From positions 1 through 64,000 of the forward strand of contig NZ_JAAXLK010000001.1 of the NCBI RefSeq assembly GCF_012641185.1: DNA of 64,000 bases. The letters are read 5' to 3'. Source of the DNA: Levilactobacillus tujiorum. Its GTDB lineage: Bacteria; Bacillota; Bacilli; Lactobacillales; Lactobacillaceae. Below the pieces are notes generated by a model, which worked only from the letters and a program-made list of their open reading frames with translations, was not told where the DNA came from and searched no databases. Numbering within the stretch: the stretch's first letter is position 1; each line of letters begins with the position of its first letter. A program made the position numbers and the translations under genes. Shown piece by piece: positions 25,632-35,134 of the stretch.

Positions 25632-26216
25632 TTACTCATCTGCTGGTAGCTCTTCATCTGGAATTGTTCCACGTGAAACAGCCCACCACTCTTGCGCCAA
25701 AATGCCATACTGGTAAAGGTCTAGCCATTTTCCATCTTGATAGACCGCCTCTCGATTAATCCCTTCCCGTACAAAGCCCACGGCGGCATAGGCACGTAAG
25801 GCCGCTTGATTGTTCGCATTGACGTCCAAGGTCACCTTATGTAATCCCAGTTCATTGAAAGCAAACGACAGAATGGTATTCAAGGTATCCGTGCCGAATC
25901 CCTGGCCCCGATCACTTACCACCGGCAACGCAATACCGAGCTCGGCTCGCCGGTTCTTGTGCTGGACCTCATCAAGAATCACCCAGCCCAGTAGCCCGTC
26001 GTCTGCATTGGCCCGGACCATGAAGAAAAATTTGTCATCGCTGTCCGGTCCCGCCGCTAATTCTGCATATTCAGCGGCCGTCCATGGGTGTAAGGCGTCA
26101 GCAGATAAGTTCCGTAGCAAGCCCGGCTCCCACTGCGTGTCTTGTAACCACTCGGCATCTCCGTCACGCATCTCCGTCAAATGCACCAATTGTCCCTGAA
26201 CCACACTTTTCATCAT
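25632..26216 (-). CDS. GNAT-family N-acetyltransferase (RimJ/RimL type)
   Basis: The 194-residue protein has a GNAT fold; the acetyl-CoA loop is VVSDRGQGFGTDTL, followed by the C-terminal motif LGLHKVTLDVNANNQAALRAYAAVGFVREG typical of RimJ/RimL/SpeG-like enzymes. Substrate unknown: a ribosomal protein N-terminus or a small amine are family options. SD GAGGGGG precedes two consecutive ATGs. Its last codons contain a parS-like site (25665-25680), so coding and segregation signals overlap. Confidence 0.85.
   Translation of the reverse strand: MMKSVVQGQLVHLTEMRDGDAEWLQDTQWEPGLLRNLSADALHPWTAAEYAELAAGPDSDDKFFFMVRANADDGLLGWVILDEVQHKNRRAELGIALPVVSDRGQGFGTDTLNTILSFAFNELGLHKVTLDVNANNQAALRAYAAVGFVREGINREAVYQDGKWLDLYQYGILAQEWWAVSRGTIPDEELPADE
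25665..25680. promoter_or_regulatory. parS-like site 3, inside the GNAT gene
   Basis: TGTTCCACGTGAAACA, one mismatch to the consensus, 60 bp from site 2, forming a pair. Confidence 0.75.
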
Positions 26217-26335
26217 TGTTGCCCCCTCGGTATTTTCTCTTACTCTACCACATCCTTAACCGAGTTGAGCCACAATTGTTGGCGCCGCTATCAAAAACCG
26301 CTATACTGATCCCAGCAAATATGGGAGGTTCTGTT

Positions 26336-26983
26336 ATGAAAATTACTATTATCGGGGCAACCGGTATGGCCGGTTCCGCACTCGTTGCGGAAGCCCTCCG
26401 TCGCGGACACACAGTGACGGCGCTGGCCCGGTCAGCAGAGAAGTTGGCCCAGCTACCCGCCAATCCGCAGCTCACGACCAAGGTGCAAGATGCCTTCGAA
26501 TTAACCACGGACGAGCTGAGTCAAGCGGACGTCGTGATCGATGCCTTTGCCACAGCGCCTAGTCTGGCCTTTCAACACGTTGATTTAGCTGCGAGCTTAG
26601 TGGCTAAACTGCGCGCAACCACCACACCACGGCTGGTCTTTATTCTCGGTGCGGGGAGTCTTCAGACCGGCGACGATCACCATTTATTCGTTGACGACAT
26701 CGCCAAGGATCCCCAGGCAGCCAGCTTCTTAAGTATTCCGCAGAATCAATTGAAAGAACTCAACTTTTTACGCGACGTTGATAACGTCAACTGGGTCGGC
26801 ATCTCACCGGCCGCTGATTTCCATCCCGGCGCAGCCCAACCTTACCTGCTAGGCGATGACGAGCTTCTGGTCAATACTGATCAACAGTCAACCACCTCCG
26901 CGGGCACCATGGCCGTAGCCATCTTAGATGAGATTGAACACCCCCAACACCAGCAAACACGATTTACCGTCGCTGATAAATAA
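26336..26983 (+). CDS. NAD(P)-binding oxidoreductase, NmrA/YwnB-like atypical SDR
   Basis: The 215-residue Rossmann protein opens MKITIIGATGMAGSALVAEALRRGH, the GxxGxxG dinucleotide site. Members of this family act as NAD(P)H-dependent reductases or redox sensors; no catalytic tyrosine motif is evident. ATG at 26336 follows TGGGAGGTTCTGTT. A promoter TTGGCG-17-TATACT (26279-26307) precedes it. The long open frame upstream of the ATG crosses that promoter and is not coding. Confidence 0.82.
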   Translation: MKITIIGATGMAGSALVAEALRRGHTVTALARSAEKLAQLPANPQLTTKVQDAFELTTDELSQADVVIDAFATAPSLAFQHVDLAASLVAKLRATTTPRLVFILGAGSLQTGDDHHLFVDDIAKDPQAASFLSIPQNQLKELNFLRDVDNVNWVGISPAADFHPGAAQPYLLGDDELLVNTDQQSTTSAGTMAVAILDEIEHPQHQQTRFTVADK

Positions 26984-26992
26984 ATTTATGAG

Positions 26993-27022
26993 AGGTGCCC
27001 GTTTCTTTGGGCGCCTTTTTTT
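26993..27022 (+). terminator. Terminator of the NmrA-like gene
   Basis: AGGTGCCC pairs with GGGCGCCT around GTTTCTTT, followed by seven T. Confidence 0.88.
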
Positions 27023-27077
27023 GCTATGCTTACTAAGGTCTACAAGACCGTACTTACTATAGAAAGTTGCGATTACT

Positions 27078-28424
27078 TTGAAAACTCGATTATCTTGGCG
27101 GGAACTTCTGTTTATCGGCATGATGTTATTCGGTCTCTTCTTCGGTGCCGGTAACCTGATCTTTCCAGTCTTTTTGGGTCAGCAAGCTGGCCAGCAGGTT
27201 GGCTGGGCCATCATCGGTCTCTTAATTACGGGGATCGGCTTACCACTATTGGGGGTCACGGGAATCGGCTTAACCCGCAGTGAGGGTGTCTTCGACCTCG
27301 CCAAGACGGTTAACCGACCGTTCGCCTATCTGTTTACGGTGCTGCTTTACCTCACCGTGGGGCCTTTCTTCGCTTTGCCTCGACTGGCCACGACTTCATT
27401 TCAGATTGGCATCGCCCCCTTCGTTAGTCCCGCTCATCAAGGCCTCGTGTTAGCTAGCTTCTCCATCTTATTCTTCGTGGTTGCCTGGCTACTCGCGCGC
27501 AATCCTGGCAAACTGATGACGTACATTGGCAAATGGCTCACCCCTATTTTTCTCATATTGTTGGGCCTGCTGATCTTAGCCACCTTCATCAAACCAATGG
27601 GCGGCTTTGACTTTCCTGCCCGTGGCGCCTACGTCACCAGCCCGCTAGCCACCGGCTTTACCGAGGGCTACAACACCCTGGATGCCTTAGCCTCGCTGGC
27701 TTTCGGCATCGTCGTCATTGATAGCATTCGCGCACTGGGGGTCACGGAACCCGGTCAGATTGCCAAAGACGTTATCAAGGCTGGCACCATCAGCGTCGGG
27801 CTCATGGGCCTCATCTATGCGTTACTGGCACTCATGGGGACGATGAGCTTGGGTAAATTCGCGGCCGCAGCCAACGGGGGAATCACACTGGCCCAAATTG
27901 CCAACCAATACTTTGGGGTCTTCGGTAATCTGCTCTTAGCCTTAATCGTGATTATCGCCTGCCTAAAGACGGCCATTGGGCTGATTTCAGCGTTCGGTGA
28001 CACCTTTCACGGTATGTTTCCGCGTCTCCCTTATACGGGACTCATCATCTTCGCTAGCGCGTTGCCTTGCTTATTTGCCAACGTTGGCTTGACCAACCTG
28101 ATTAGTTACTCCACGCCAGTGCTGATGTTCCTCTATCCGTTAGCAATTGTACTCATCGTTTTAGCCGTCCTGTCCCCCCTATTGGGAACGAGTCGGTGGT
28201 TGTTCGGCGTGACGATGCTCTTTACACTCATTCCCGCAATCTTCTCCGCCGTAGCCGCCCTGCCCGCAGATTGGCAACGGCAGTCATTGATCCAGTCAAT
28301 TCTGACGTTAAATCAACACCTGCCACTAGCCGCGCAAGGCTTCGGTTGGGTCGCCCCCGCGGCGATCGGGGTCCTCTTGGGCTGGGTACTGAGCCGCATC
28401 ATTAGATCCAAAACGATCGATTAA
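27078..28424 (+). CDS. brnQ: Branched-chain amino acid:cation symporter (LIVCS family)
   Basis: The 448-residue protein has 12 predicted helices and takes up Leu, Ile and Val with Na+ or H+. The family signature at the N-terminus is LFGLFFGAGNLIFPVFLGQQAG, with TVGPFFALPRLATTSF following. TTG at 27078 is taken as start because it gives the normal N-terminus; the SD (GAAAG) is weak and an ATG 15 codons later would cut into the first helix. The 50-bp leader contains a small GGTC/GACC hairpin. Monocistronic. Confidence 0.9.
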   Translation: MKTRLSWRELLFIGMMLFGLFFGAGNLIFPVFLGQQAGQQVGWAIIGLLITGIGLPLLGVTGIGLTRSEGVFDLAKTVNRPFAYLFTVLLYLTVGPFFALPRLATTSFQIGIAPFVSPAHQGLVLASFSILFFVVAWLLARNPGKLMTYIGKWLTPIFLILLGLLILATFIKPMGGFDFPARGAYVTSPLATGFTEGYNTLDALASLAFGIVVIDSIRALGVTEPGQIAKDVIKAGTISVGLMGLIYALLALMGTMSLGKFAAAANGGITLAQIANQYFGVFGNLLLALIVIIACLKTAIGLISAFGDTFHGMFPRLPYTGLIIFASALPCLFANVGLTNLISYSTPVLMFLYPLAIVLIVLAVLSPLLGTSRWLFGVTMLFTLIPAIFSAVAALPADWQRQSLIQSILTLNQHLPLAAQGFGWVAPAAIGVLLGWVLSRIIRSKTID

Positions 28425-28442
28425 ATTTGACACACCTGCCGA

Positions 28443-28474
28443 GGGCTTGGGACACATGTCTCAGGCCCTTTTTT
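28443..28474 (+). terminator. Terminator of brnQ
   Basis: GGGCTTGGGAC pairs with GTCTCAGGCCC around ACAT, followed by six T. Confidence 0.85.
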
Positions 28475-28545
28475 ACACGAAGCTATTGGTACTTTTAGCC
28501 AATTTTTGCTAAAATCAGGGAAACTCATTTGAAAGGTGCGTGCCC

Positions 28546-29229
28546 ATGAAAAAATATGCCATCATTGATTTAGACGATACCCTCCTGGACTTTACCCGGG
28601 GAGAAAATGAAGGGGTCACCCAGCTGTTACGAGAAAACGGTGTGACCGATATTCAGCGAGGACTGGCCACTTACGTTCAAATTAATCGCAATATTTGGCA
28701 CCAAATTGAACTTGGCGCCGATCGCGCACCCCTGCTGAACGCGCGGTTTACGCAAGCATTTAATGAGCTAGGCGTAACCGTCGACGGCCTCGCTCTCGAA
28801 AAGCAGTACAAGGCCATGCTTGATCACAACTACTACACGCTTCCCGGTGCGGCCGAATTATTGGCGGACCTCAAGCACGCTGGCGTAACCGTCATTGCCG
28901 GGACTAACGGCACTAAGTCCATTCAACTTAACCGCCTGCGCGGCTCAAACCTGGCCCCTTATTTTGACAGTATTTTTATCTCCGAAGATGTTGGGTTCGA
29001 CAAACCGGATCAGCGCTTCTTCGCGCCCATCTTCAATCACTACCCAACGATGTCCGCTGCCAATACCGTCATGATCGGTGACAGCCTCCACTCCGACATT
29101 CTTGGCGCCACTAACGCCCACCTTAATAGTATCTGGTTCAATCCTCACCATCAGGCGGGAACGGCAGCTTATCAACCGACTTACGAAGTCGATTCCTTCA
29201 CCACACTCAAACAACTCCTCTTAGCCTAG
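28546..29229 (+). CDS. HAD-superfamily phosphatase, YjjG-like
   Basis: The 227-residue protein has the HAD nucleophile motif DLDDT (Asp8/Asp10), the second motif TNGTKSIQ, the Lys/Pro segment FDKPD and the final acid motif MIGDSLHSDILGA. An alpha-helical cap lies between (about 18-90). It fits the YjjG/YfnB 5'-nucleotidase group, which removes phosphate from pyrimidine nucleotides, including abnormal ones. ATG at 28546 follows AAAGGTG; an extended -10 (TGCTAAAAT) is at about 28507-28515. Confidence 0.88.
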   Translation: MKKYAIIDLDDTLLDFTRGENEGVTQLLRENGVTDIQRGLATYVQINRNIWHQIELGADRAPLLNARFTQAFNELGVTVDGLALEKQYKAMLDHNYYTLPGAAELLADLKHAGVTVIAGTNGTKSIQLNRLRGSNLAPYFDSIFISEDVGFDKPDQRFFAPIFNHYPTMSAANTVMIGDSLHSDILGATNAHLNSIWFNPHHQAGTAAYQPTYEVDSFTTLKQLLLA

Positions 29230-29237
29230 GCTTAACT

Positions 29238-29281
29238 GATGTCCAAGAATGGTCGCACCGTCGACATTCTTGGGCATTTTT
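29238..29281 (+). terminator. Terminator of the HAD gene
   Basis: TGTCCAAGAATG pairs with CATTCTTGGGCA (one G-U) and is followed by TTTTT. Confidence 0.85.
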
Positions 29282-29410
29282 CGCTATTTAGTCAATTATT
29301 TTTCCATTCTGCGTTTTAATTTCCCCTTTTGTCCAGAAAATCTGGTATGATGGTAACAAGTTATAACCAAAATCTCATATTCTCATTTAAACGAAACGAG
29401 GTGAAGACTC

Positions 29411-29680
29411 ATGACCGAAACGCGTTTTCCTACGACTCCTGCCAAAGTGTTTGTCCCAATCTTGACGTTAGTTCTGTTCGCTGCCATGCTCCTTCTTCAG
29501 ACGCCCCAGATCGTTGCCTTTCTCTGTTTCAGTTCGCTGATTACTGCGATGCTGCATTTTAATGTTTTTGAGAGTACGACGGATGCCAATCCGTTGAACC
29601 GAATTGACTTAACCTTACAAGTTGTTTTTCTAATCGTTTCCATCGGCCGCGCCTTTATTCTTGGAAGTGGCCACAATTAA
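29411..29680 (+). CDS. 89-residue membrane protein of unknown function
   Basis: Hydrophobic segments at about residues 13-27, 33-48 and 66-82 give a three-span protein. GAGGTG precedes the ATG and a terminator follows, so it is a full transcription unit. A -10 TATGAT (29346-29351) is preceded by the inverted repeat CCAGA-AAA-TCTGG (29333-29345), a possible operator. No family recognised. Confidence 0.68.
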   Translation: MTETRFPTTPAKVFVPILTLVLFAAMLLLQTPQIVAFLCFSSLITAMLHFNVFESTTDANPLNRIDLTLQVVFLIVSIGRAFILGSGHN

Positions 29681-29685
29681 TCCTG

Positions 29686-29713
29686 AACCACGCTAAGCAG
29701 AGCGTGGTTTTTT
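29686..29713 (+). terminator. Terminator of the 89-residue membrane protein
   Basis: AACCACGCT pairs with AGCGTGGTT around AAGCAG, then TTTT. Confidence 0.88.
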
Positions 29714-29892
29714 AGTGTCTTCTTTAAACTCCCCTTCCACCCACCATCTACTGGCGAACCACCGCCCCAATTTGCCAACCGGTCATTATAGGATAACAGT
29801 CTGATGTATCATTTCTGCAAAGATGCTGTAAGTAATTTGTAAATCAATTATTAATAACAGCATACCTACTAATAATTAAAATAATAGTTATT

Positions 29893-29924
29893 AAAAAGGC
29901 CATCCCCGGGGGAATGGCCTTTGC
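29893..29924 (-). terminator. Terminator of mnmG
   Basis: AAAGGCCAT pairs with ATGGCCTTT around a GC-rich loop; TTTTT follows on the minus strand. Confidence 0.85.
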
Positions 29925-29932
29925 TTTCGTTT

Positions 29933-31843
29933 CTAATCTACTTTGGCAATCTTTCCTTGTTCGATATACACACTCAAGATCGCAATATCAGCTGGGTTAA
30001 CCCCACTGATTCGACTCGCCTGCGCCAACGTTTCTGGTTGAATCTTCTTCAATTTCTGATGCGCCTCAGTAGCTAAACCATCAATGGCATCGTAGTCAAT
30101 CTTAGCGGGGATCGCCTTCGCTTCCATCCGCTTCAACTTCGCCACGTTGTCTTCCGCCTTCTTGATGTAGCCGGCGTACTTCAATGAAATTTCGATCTCT
30201 TCAACAATGTGGCGATCTAGGGGCTGCTCAGGCGCTGGAATGAAGTCCAGCAACGTCTGATAGTCTACATATGGCCGCCGCAAGAAGACGGCTGCGAGTA
30301 CGCCATCTTGCAGGGGCTTATCGCCATGGCTCTCAATAAAGGCATTGATCGCCGAGTTAGGCTTGATCCGGATGCTGTTTAACCGGTTAATTTCCGCCTT
30401 CAGCGCTGCCTTCTTGGCTAAGAAATCTTGGTACCGGTCATCGCTGATCAGTCCCAGCTCGTGCCCTTTAGCCGTCAATCGGAGATCGGCGTTATCGTGC
30501 CGCAAAATCAAGCGGTACTCGGCCCGACTCGTCAGTAACCGGTAGGGCTCATTCGTCCCCTTGGTAACCAGATCGTCGACCATCACGCCGATGTAGGCGT
30601 CGGAACGCTTCAACGTGAAGCCAGGCTTGCCTTGGGCCCGTAATCCCGCGTTAATTCCGGCAAGTAAGCCTTGGCCGGCAGCCTCTTCGTAACCCGAAGT
30701 CCCGTTGGTCTGTCCCGCCGTGAATAAGTTCTTCAGCGGCTTCGTTTCCAACGTCGGGCGCAATTGATAAGGCGAAACGACATCGTATTCAATGGCGTAA
30801 CCGGGCCGCATCATCTGCGCGTCTTCCAAGCCTTGAATGGAGTGCAGAATCTTCTGTTGCACTTCTTCTGGCATCGACGTCGATAACCCTTGAACGTACC
30901 ATTCATCAGTGTTGCGACCTTCTGGTTCCAAGAAGAGTTGGTGCCGCGGCTTGTCCGCAAAGCGCACAATCTTATCTTCAATTGATGGGCAGTACCGGGG
31001 GCCAACGCCCTCAATCACACCGGTAAACATCGGTGCCCGATCCAAATTCGCCTTGATAATTTCATGAGTCTTCTGGTTCGTGTACGTTAACCAGCAAGAT
31101 AACTGGTTCTTGAGGTCCAGGTAGGCACTGTCCGGCGTGGTAAAGCTAAAGTGGTTCGGCTCCTTGTCACCCGGTTGCTCCTCGGTCTCGTCGTAATGAA
31201 TCGTATTGCCATCGACCCGTGGTGGCGTCCCCGTCTTGAACCGTTCCAGCTCAAAACCATACTTAGGCAAGTTGGCCGTCAGCTTATTGGCGGGTTGGGA
31301 GTTGTTGGGACCTGAGGAATACATCAATTCCCCAATAATAATCTTCCCGCGCGCAGCAGTTCCGGCAGCGACCACCACAGCCTTAGCGCGGTAGTGCGCT
31401 CCCGTATTGGTAATGACCCCTTTGCAGGCGCCGTCTTCGACGATCAAATCATCGACGATTCCCTGACGTAACGTCAGATTAGGTTCCCGTTCAATCGTAT
31501 GCTTCATTTCAGCGTGGTAGGCATGCTTGTCAGCTTGGGCCCGTAAAGCACGAACCGCTGGCCCCTTACCCGTGTTGAGCATCCGCATCTGCACGTAGGT
31601 CTTGTCGATATTGCGACCCATCTCGCCACCTAACGCGTCAATTTCACGGACCACGATCCCCTTGGCTGGCCCACCAACTGATGGGTTACATGGCATAAAG
31701 GCCACCATGTCTAAGTTAATCGTCATTAATAAGGTCTTATTCCCCATCCGCGCTGCTGCCAACGCCGCTTCACTACCAGCATGGCCAGCACCCACGACGA
31801 TGACGTCGTAGTCCTGTCCCGGGTATTCAATTACTTCAGTCAT
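29933..31843 (-). CDS. mnmG: tRNA uridine 5-carboxymethylaminomethyl modification enzyme MnmG
   Basis: This 636-residue FAD enzyme, with MnmE, modifies the wobble U34 of several tRNAs. N-terminal FAD-binding [22 protein letters not shown], then [26 protein letters not shown] and the GTPPRVDG motif; the C-terminal helical domain binds tRNA and MnmE. ATG at 31843 (MTEVIEYPG) follows GGAGGG; a start ten codons earlier has no SD. Downstream of mnmE. In many Firmicutes rsmG and parAB follow; here a terminator and an unrelated gene follow instead. Confidence 0.97.
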   Translation of the reverse strand: MTEVIEYPGQDYDVIVVGAGHAGSEAALAAARMGNKTLLMTINLDMVAFMPCNPSVGGPAKGIVVREIDALGGEMGRNIDKTYVQMRMLNTGKGPAVRALRAQADKHAYHAEMKHTIEREPNLTLRQGIVDDLIVEDGACKGVITNTGAHYRAKAVVVAAGTAARGKIIIGELMYSSGPNNSQPANKLTANLPKYGFELERFKTGTPPRVDGNTIHYDETEEQPGDKEPNHFSFTTPDSAYLDLKNQLSCWLTYTNQKTHEIIKANLDRAPMFTGVIEGVGPRYCPSIEDKIVRFADKPRHQLFLEPEGRNTDEWYVQGLSTSMPEEVQQKILHSIQGLEDAQMMRPGYAIEYDVVSPYQLRPTLETKPLKNLFTAGQTNGTSGYEEAAGQGLLAGINAGLRAQGKPGFTLKRSDAYIGVMVDDLVTKGTNEPYRLLTSRAEYRLILRHDNADLRLTAKGHELGLISDDRYQDFLAKKAALKAEINRLNSIRIKPNSAINAFIESHGDKPLQDGVLAAVFLRRPYVDYQTLLDFIPAPEQPLDRHIVEEIEISLKYAGYIKKAEDNVAKLKRMEAKAIPAKIDYDAIDGLATEAHQKLKKIQPETLAQASRISGVNPADIAILSVYIEQGKIAKVD

Positions 31844-31945
31844 GGTTCTTTTCCCTCCGTGTCTGATCGCCAATTGACTAGCAATCAGACGATCTCTTAA
31901 TCATTTAAAATTTGTGCCGCAACCGCATAACGGCCGGGTTCATCA

Positions 31946-33340
31946 CTATTTTCCTAAACAGAATTGACTAAACAGCTGGTCGAGCAGCTCGTCTTGGTAG
32001 CTGTCACCCGTAATCTCACCCAGTAAATCCCAGGCGCGGGTCATATCAATCTGAACCAAATCGACGGGCATCCCCGCTGCGATGCCGTGCATGACGTCAT
32101 CGAGCGCGGAACTGGCTTGGTGTAACAAGCCAATGTGCCGGGCGTTTGTGACCATCACCGTGTTCTGACTGGACTCAATCCCCTCGTCAAAGAACAGGTG
32201 GGCAATGGTCTCCTCTAGCTTATCCAAACCCGCACTCTGCAGGATCGACGTCTCAATAATCGGGCTATCACCGGCTGCCTGCTTCAACGCGGCCATATCC
32301 AGCTTTTGCGGCAGATCGGTCTTGTTCAAAATTAAGATTCGCTGCGTCCCCGCCGTAGCAGTCAGCAGTTCCTGATCTTCGACCGTTAAAGGCTCACTGG
32401 CGTTGAGTACCAGCATCACTAAATCAGCAGTGTTGATGGCCTTACGGGACCGTTCAACCCCAATTTTTTCAACCTTATCCGTCGTATCACGAATCCCGGC
32501 CGTATCGATGAGCTTTAACGGGACACCCTTAACATTAACGTATTCCTCAATCACATCTCGCGTGGTGCCGGCAACGTCCGTCACAATCGCCTTGTCTTCG
32601 TGCAACAGGTGATTCAACAGGCTACTCTTTCCCACATTCGGGCGTCCCACAATCGCGGTCGCCAGTCCTTCGCGGAGGACTTTCCCCTGCTTAGCGGTGG
32701 CCAAGAGCGCTTGAATTTGCTTTTTAACTTCTTGCGCCTTTTCCAGCAACATCTTGGTGGTCATCGTCTCGACATCGTCGTACTCTGGATAGTCAATGTT
32801 TACCTCAACTTGCGCCAAGGCGTCGAGGATGTCTTGCCGCAAATGCCGGATTAATTTCGACAGGTCACCGTCCAATTGGTCTAAAGCAACCTTCATCGAC
32901 TTATCCGTCTTAGCACGAATCAGATCCATCACGGACTCGGCCTGCGTGAGGTCGATGCGTCCATTCAAGAAAGCCCGCTTAGTGTACTCCCCGGGCTCCG
33001 CCAATCGCGCACCATAGCTCAGGCACAACTGTAGAATCCGATTCGTCGCGACGATCCCACCGTGACAATTAATTTCAATAATGTCTTCTTTGGTATAGGT
33101 CTTCGGTGCCCGCATCACGGTCACCATGACTTCATCAACTTCTTGCCCATCTTCGGGATCAATGATGTGACCATAATGAATCGTATGGCTCGCAACCTTC
33201 GTTAAATCTGCCCCTTTAAAGAGCTTACCAGCGACGGCAAAGACTTCTTCACCGCTCAGCCGAATAATGGAGATCCCACCTTCACCAGGTGGCGTAGAAA
33301 TCGCTGCAATCGTATCAAATTCTGTTGTGGTGACTGCCAT
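31946..33340 (-). CDS. mnmE: tRNA modification GTPase MnmE
   Basis: The 464-residue protein has an N-terminal tetrahydrofolate-binding domain (about 1-120), a helical domain with an inserted G domain ([34 protein letters not shown]), and the C-terminal FCLGK box with its conserved Cys. It works with MnmG on tRNA U34. SD GAGGAGG overlaps good spacing. Lies 102 bp upstream of mnmG, likely one transcript. Confidence 0.97.
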   Translation of the reverse strand: MAVTTTEFDTIAAISTPPGEGGISIIRLSGEEVFAVAGKLFKGADLTKVASHTIHYGHIIDPEDGQEVDEVMVTVMRAPKTYTKEDIIEINCHGGIVATNRILQLCLSYGARLAEPGEYTKRAFLNGRIDLTQAESVMDLIRAKTDKSMKVALDQLDGDLSKLIRHLRQDILDALAQVEVNIDYPEYDDVETMTTKMLLEKAQEVKKQIQALLATAKQGKVLREGLATAIVGRPNVGKSSLLNHLLHEDKAIVTDVAGTTRDVIEEYVNVKGVPLKLIDTAGIRDTTDKVEKIGVERSRKAINTADLVMLVLNASEPLTVEDQELLTATAGTQRILILNKTDLPQKLDMAALKQAAGDSPIIETSILQSAGLDKLEETIAHLFFDEGIESSQNTVMVTNARHIGLLHQASSALDDVMHGIAAGMPVDLVQIDMTRAWDLLGEITGDSYQDELLDQLFSQFCLGK

Positions 33341-33418
33341 AAGCCATCCTCCTCATTTTCTGTCTGTTTTTCTTAACCAAGTTCCGTTAATCGACCCGGG
33401 CGTATCATTTAACGCCAT

Positions 33419-33470
33419 AAAAAAAAGCACCTACTCCACGCCACCTAACTGTGCGTGGATAAAGTACTTT
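33419..33470 (-). terminator. Terminator of jag
   Basis: On the minus strand the arms AAAGTAC and TCCACGC pair with GCGTGGA and GTGCTTT, followed by eight T. It separates jag from mnmE. Confidence 0.75.
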
Positions 33471-33545
33471 CACTACTTTATCGTAAACTTGATAAGAATG
33501 ATTGTCTTCACTATAAGGGGTAATCCGTCGTTTGTCAAACGAAAA

Positions 33546-34325
33546 TTATGCCGGTTCAATCACAACCGCGCGGTGGGGTTCTTTTCCGGCAGAATACGTC
33601 GTCACGTACCGATTCTTAGCCAACACCGCGTGAATCTGCTTCCGTTCAAACGAGGGCATCGGGTCCAAATAAATCGGTTTGCCGGTTGCGACCACTTCCC
33701 GCGCCGTGCTCTCCGCTAGCCGGGTTAACGTTGCGGCGCGCCGTTCACGATAGTTTGCGACGTCCAATTCCAATTCAACGTGCGCGGCGCCATGATGGTT
33801 CAAGAATAACTGTGCAAGGCTCTGTAAGGCGTTGATCGTCCGCCCATGTTTACCAATCAGTAGGCCTTCTTTATCCATGGTGAAGATCAGCCGCACCTGG
33901 CGATGACTGCCCGTCTCCATGTCTATCGTGGCGTCTATGCCGAGTTGCTCAACAATCGTTGCCAAGTAGTCCTGTACGGCTTCAATCGCCGCCTCGCGCC
34001 GCTGACGGCGTTCCTGTGGGGTCACTGTTGGTTCTGCCGGGGCCGCCGCTGAATGTGGGGCTGGTGCCGTGGCAGCACTGCTAGTCGCCTGCGCTTGTGA
34101 CGTTGCCGCTTGCTCAGCTACCGGCGCCGCACTGGTTGCGGTCGAGGCTGGCTCTGCCACCGTCTTCAAGACCACGTCCACCATAGCATCCCGGCGACCG
34201 ATCCCGAACAATCCCTTCCGTGGTGTGGCAACCACCTTGGTGATGACTTGGTCACGGCGGCTATTCAACGCAGCCAACCCCGCTGCAATCGCCGCTTCTT
34301 CCGTTTTCCCCGTGTAGATTGTCAT
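33546..34325 (-). CDS. jag: Jag/KhpB RNA-binding protein
   Basis: The 259-residue protein has Jag_N (about 1-50, MTIYTGKTEEAAIAAGLAALN), an Ala/Pro-rich linker (about 60-115), a KH domain (about 130-185, with GKHGRTINALQSL) and R3H (about 190-255, ending HRAVVIEPA). KhpB binds RNA with KhpA and affects cell elongation and division in related bacteria. ATG at 34325 follows GGAGGAATGGACG; the longer frame crosses the promoter. Usually it follows yidC directly; here an 809-bp gap with its own promoter separates them. Confidence 0.93.
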   Translation of the reverse strand: MTIYTGKTEEAAIAAGLAALNSRRDQVITKVVATPRKGLFGIGRRDAMVDVVLKTVAEPASTATSAAPVAEQAATSQAQATSSAATAPAPHSAAAPAEPTVTPQERRQRREAAIEAVQDYLATIVEQLGIDATIDMETGSHRQVRLIFTMDKEGLLIGKHGRTINALQSLAQLFLNHHGAAHVELELDVANYRERRAATLTRLAESTAREVVATGKPIYLDPMPSFERKQIHAVLAKNRYVTTYSAGKEPHRAVVIEPA

Positions 34326-34356
34326 CGTCCATTCCTCCATGTCTTTTTCGCTAAGA

Positions 34357-34365
34357 CTCAGTATA
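34357..34365 (-). promoter_or_regulatory. Probable jag promoter (extended -10)
   Basis: On the minus strand TGGTATACT gives an extended -10 with TATACT at 34360-34365; no good -35 is seen. It explains how jag is expressed after the yidC terminator. Confidence 0.5.
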
Positions 34366-34559
34366 CCATAATGACCTCCCCACACCCTGCTAATCCACCT
34401 GAAAGTCACGGTCACCCGTCCCCTTTTTGCCCCAAGCCATTCTCGCTTGCAGCCTACAAACCTTAAAGATTGTCTAAGCTCTTGGAAATGGTGCCACGAA
34501 TCCCGATAAAATATCCTTAGTAATTAATAAGGGGCCCTTGAAGGAGGTGATGAACCACT

Positions 34560-35075
34560 GTATACCTGAAGGTTGAAAGGACTAAAATCATTATCAACGC
34601 TGAAGTGACCAGGATTTTAATCTGAAAAACGGCCTAAACCCGTCACCTGCGGCTGTCAGAGATTCCGCCTGCTGTGGGGCCCGCCTGCGGCCTGAGAAGC
34701 GGTCCCCCGGCTGGCTCCACCTCTGCCCTCCTCCGGTTATGTTAGCCTTTGATTAGCAAATTGGTTTAACCGCTTGGTACATCAGCTCTCAGCAACTATA
34801 GAGGACAATATCTGTGTAGCCGAGAGTGAGCCAAATTTGAGCTCAGCCGTGGGATTTATCAAGTGGTTCTCTTGATAAATGGCGACTTTGACACGTGTTC
34901 TTCGGGTCAAAGCGAGGCTAGAGACCGCTCTATGGCTCTAGCCGTCCTCCCCATAGCGTTCCAGCTCAAATTTGGCGAACGGCAAGGCGGCAGGAATTAT
35001 CTGTTTATCTATTTTTCTATCGTAATGCCGCGGCCTTTACAGAACCTTTTTAAGTTTCAATCTTTGGCTGTATAC
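34560..35075 (+). ncRNA. Structured noncoding element between yidC and jag (candidate large RNA)
   Basis: The two ends pair with each other: GTATAC (34560-34565) with GTATAC (35070-35075), and AAGGTTGAAA (34569-34578) with TTTCAATCTT (35055-35064). Internal helices: GTGAC/GTCAC (34605/34642), GGGGcCCGC/GCGGtCCCC (34676-34707), CGGTTA/TAACCG (34734/34767) with TTTG/CAAA inside. A perfect 14-bp helix GCCAAATTTGAGCT/AGCTCAAATTTGGC (34830/34963) encloses three perfect hairpins: ATTTATCAAG (34854), CTTTGAC (34886) and GGCTAGAG (34916). One end pair is G-U only if the + strand is transcribed, which slightly favours +. A weak promoter TTGGAA-19-TAAAAT lies at 34482-34512. No coding frame is credible. 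It could instead be a repeat with terminal inverted repeats; identity unknown. Confidence 0.6.
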
Positions 35076-35112
35076 AAAAAAGCTCGCAGCCATTTGATGG
35101 CTCCGAGCTTGT
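35076..35112 (-). terminator. Terminator of the yidC operon
   Basis: AAGCTCGCAGCCAT pairs with ATGGCTCCGAGCTT around TTG; on the minus strand TTTTTT follows. It ends the rpmH-rnpA-yidC unit before the structured element. Confidence 0.9.
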
Positions 35113-35134
35113 AAAATGCATTTATGCGTTCTGT

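Noticed and set aside
26084-26335. N-terminal extension of the NmrA-like protein
   Set aside because: The extension covers the promoter and the opposite GNAT gene; a good SD precedes the ATG at 26336 and the Rossmann fold starts there.
34700-35000. Group II intron or RNase P/tmRNA/4.5S RNA as identity of the yidC-jag element
   Set aside because: No domain V hairpin, intron-encoded reverse transcriptase, or conserved RNase P, tmRNA or SRP core sequences were seen.
34863-35114. 83-codon frame within the structured element
   Set aside because: It spans perfect inverted repeats and a terminator, has no SD, and its composition follows the hairpins.
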